The notes beneath the pieces were generated by a model. That model was not told the DNA's origin. It saw nothing but the letters and a program-made list of their open reading frames with translations, and ran no database searches. A program made the translations under genes and the position numbers. From assembly GCA_026125285.1 (NCBI GenBank), contig JAHCLO010000035.1, positions 1 through 64,000 of the forward strand: DNA of 64,000 bases, read 5' to 3'. This DNA is from Verrucomicrobiia bacterium. Lineage in GTDB: Bacteria > Verrucomicrobiota > Verrucomicrobiia > Limisphaerales > JADLHS01. Of the stretch, positions 62,940-64,000 are shown in pieces. Position 1 is the stretch's first letter, and the number at the start of each line of letters is the position of its first letter.

Positions 62940-64000
62940 TTATTTAATGTCGAGCCGGTATGCTCGCAAGTACTCCCCCACAGTCCGCTGCCATGAAAAG
63001 TCGCAACTCATGGCATTCTGCCGATAGCGCCGGAGCAACGCCGGCACTTCATAGATAGCCAGTGCTTTACGCATGGCTTTGGCCAAGGCTCGCGCCGAAT
63101 AATCCAGGAATTTGAAGCCATTTGCCGCGGCCGGGTCCTCGTTTGCGTCAGTAACGGTATCGTCCAGGCCGCCAGTGATCCGCACAATTGGTACGGCACC
63201 GTAACGCAGGCTGTACATTTGATTGAGCCCGCAGGGTTCAAATTTCGATGGCATCAGGTAGAAATCACAGGCCGCTTCAATGCGGTGGGACAGAGCTTCG
63301 TTGTAGCCAAGCTGTACCGCGACTTTGTGCGGGAAACGCCGTGCCAGCCCCTGAAACGCACGCTCATATTCATCAGAGCCGCTGCCCAGCAGGACGAACT
63401 GCAGGTCAGTGGGTAACATCTCCTCCAGTGCGCCGAGCTCGATGTCTATACCTTTCTGATCGGTCAAACGCGTGATGGTGCCGAACAACGGAACGTCAGC
63501 GCGAACGGGCAAACCCAGTTCTTGTTGGAGTGCCAGTTTGTTCGCCAGTTTGCCAGTAAGTCGGCGACTTGTGTAACTGTGCTTCAGGTTTGGATTGCCT
63601 TCGGTATTCCACTCTTCGTAATCAACGCCATTCAGGATTCCAATCAACCGACTCTGGCGCTTACGCAACATTCCATCCAGCGCGCATCCAAATGGCTCGG
63701 TCGTGATCTCGCGCGCGTACCGTGGGCTGACTGTCGTCAGCACGTCCGCGTAAGCGATGCCAGCCTTGAGGCAATTCAAGAGTCCGTAGAACTCCGCACC
63801 CTCCGGATGGAAATAATTCAAAGGCAAGTTCGTCAGGTTGTAGGCCGAACGCGGAAACAATCCCTGGTAAGCGAGATTGTGAATCGTCAGGCAAATCCTG
63901 GGCGGAGTCCCCCACCCTTCGGCGAGCGATTGATGCCGGATGAGGGCCGGAACCAGCCCTGCTTGCCAGTCATTGACGTGAACAACTTCTGGTTTCCAAG
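62940..64000 (-). CDS. glgA: Glycogen synthase (GlgA), 3' part only
   Basis: The reading frame runs off the right edge of the window on the minus strand, and about 353 C-terminal residues are present. At the edge it reads WKPEVVHVNDWQAGLVPALI, the GT5-family substrate motif, then LTIHNLAYQGLFP, GILNGVDYEEWNTEGNPNLK, VPLFGTITRLTDQKGIDIEL, and the catalytic region YLMPSKFEPCGLNQMYSLRY. This matches bacterial starch/glycogen synthases that add glucose from ADP-glucose. An ATG at 63860 is inside the gene, not its start. The upstream KXGG motif lies outside the window. Confidence 0.96.
   Translation of the reverse strand, partial: WKPEVVHVNDWQAGLVPALIRHQSLAEGWGTPPRICLTIHNLAYQGLFPRSAYNLTNLPLNYFHPEGAEFYGLLNCLKAGIAYADVLTTVSPRYAREITTEPFGCALDGMLRKRQSRLIGILNGVDYEEWNTEGNPNLKHSYTSRRLTGKLANKLALQQELGLPVRADVPLFGTITRLTDQKGIDIELGALEEMLPTDLQFVLLGSGSDEYERAFQGLARRFPHKVAVQLGYNEALSHRIEAACDFYLMPSKFEPCGLNQMYSLRYGAVPIVRITGGLDDTVTDANEDPAAANGFKFLDYSARALAKAMRKALAIYEVPALLRRYRQNAMSCDFSWQRTVGEYLRAYRLDIK

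Overview
This is a chromosomal segment from a member of the Verrucomicrobiota, probably the Limisphaerales/Pedosphaera-like branch. That is inferred from gene families rather than from rRNA, which is absent. The pointers are a Minf_1886-family protein, many large secreted propeller proteins (delta-60, GloVer, ScyD/ScyE-like, YWTD), a GFTLIELL pseudopilin, a kinase-TPR/ECF sigma pair, ClpC-type N domains of verrucomicrobial flavour, and abundant dispersed palindromic repeats. Coding density is high in the right half. Repeat-bearing spacers are concentrated in the left half.

Layout. 0-2.4 kb: an ATGA-coupled pair of unknown secreted proteins, one Cys-rich, in visibly more AT-rich DNA. 2.4-4.4 kb: an O-antigen ligase-type membrane protein coupled to a DNA-binding-domain-only AraC protein. 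4.6-9.5 kb: a propeller/toroid protein, a ChbG/YdjC-type deacetylase, a pseudopilin and a lipoprotein. 9.7-19.5 kb: three very large secreted adhesin- or binding-like proteins, each with a verrucomicrobial C-terminal domain. 19.5-24.9 kb: the RNase P RNA, a sodium/solute symporter, a PQQ-propeller protein and a decayed methyltransferase. 25-32.6 kb: two tandem delta-60 repeat proteins, a ScyD/ScyE-like protein and a GloVer-repeat protein, all on the minus strand. 32.7-36.3 kb: a membrane Ser/Thr kinase with TPRs translationally coupled to an ECF sigma factor. 37-43 kb: housekeeping genes (Gfo/Idh/MocA oxidoreductase, plsY-gpsA, proS) and an FAA-family hydrolase. 42.6-46.3 kb: a tight TetR-HlyD-ABC ATPase-ABC permease export operon. 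46.4-51.2 kb: a small membrane protein, the Minf_1886 protein, a two-domain M16 peptidase and a B12-binding radical SAM enzyme. 51.3-58.5 kb: a glycogen-phosphorylase-like enzyme, two ABC-2 permeases, and an ECF sigma / membrane protein / bactofilin-like-RDD operon. 58.7-64 kb: a ClpC-like N-domain protein without ATPase, lepA, lepB, and the 3' part of glgA running off the window.

The most notable structure not explained by ordinary genes is a set of dispersed palindromic repeats. One family (25-bp arms around a 20-21-bp loop) occurs three times. In two of these it lies in frame inside unrelated reading frames (a kinase and a methyltransferase remnant), read in different frames, much like the protein-coding palindromic elements known from Rickettsia. 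A second family looks like a ~144-bp MITE with short terminal inverted repeats. A third motif, TGAGCC-N15-GGCTCA, sits in front of both the ScyD-like and GloVer genes, with additional half-sites running into the start of the divergent kinase gene, so it could be a shared operator. No CRISPR array, phage, transposase or tRNA gene was recognised.
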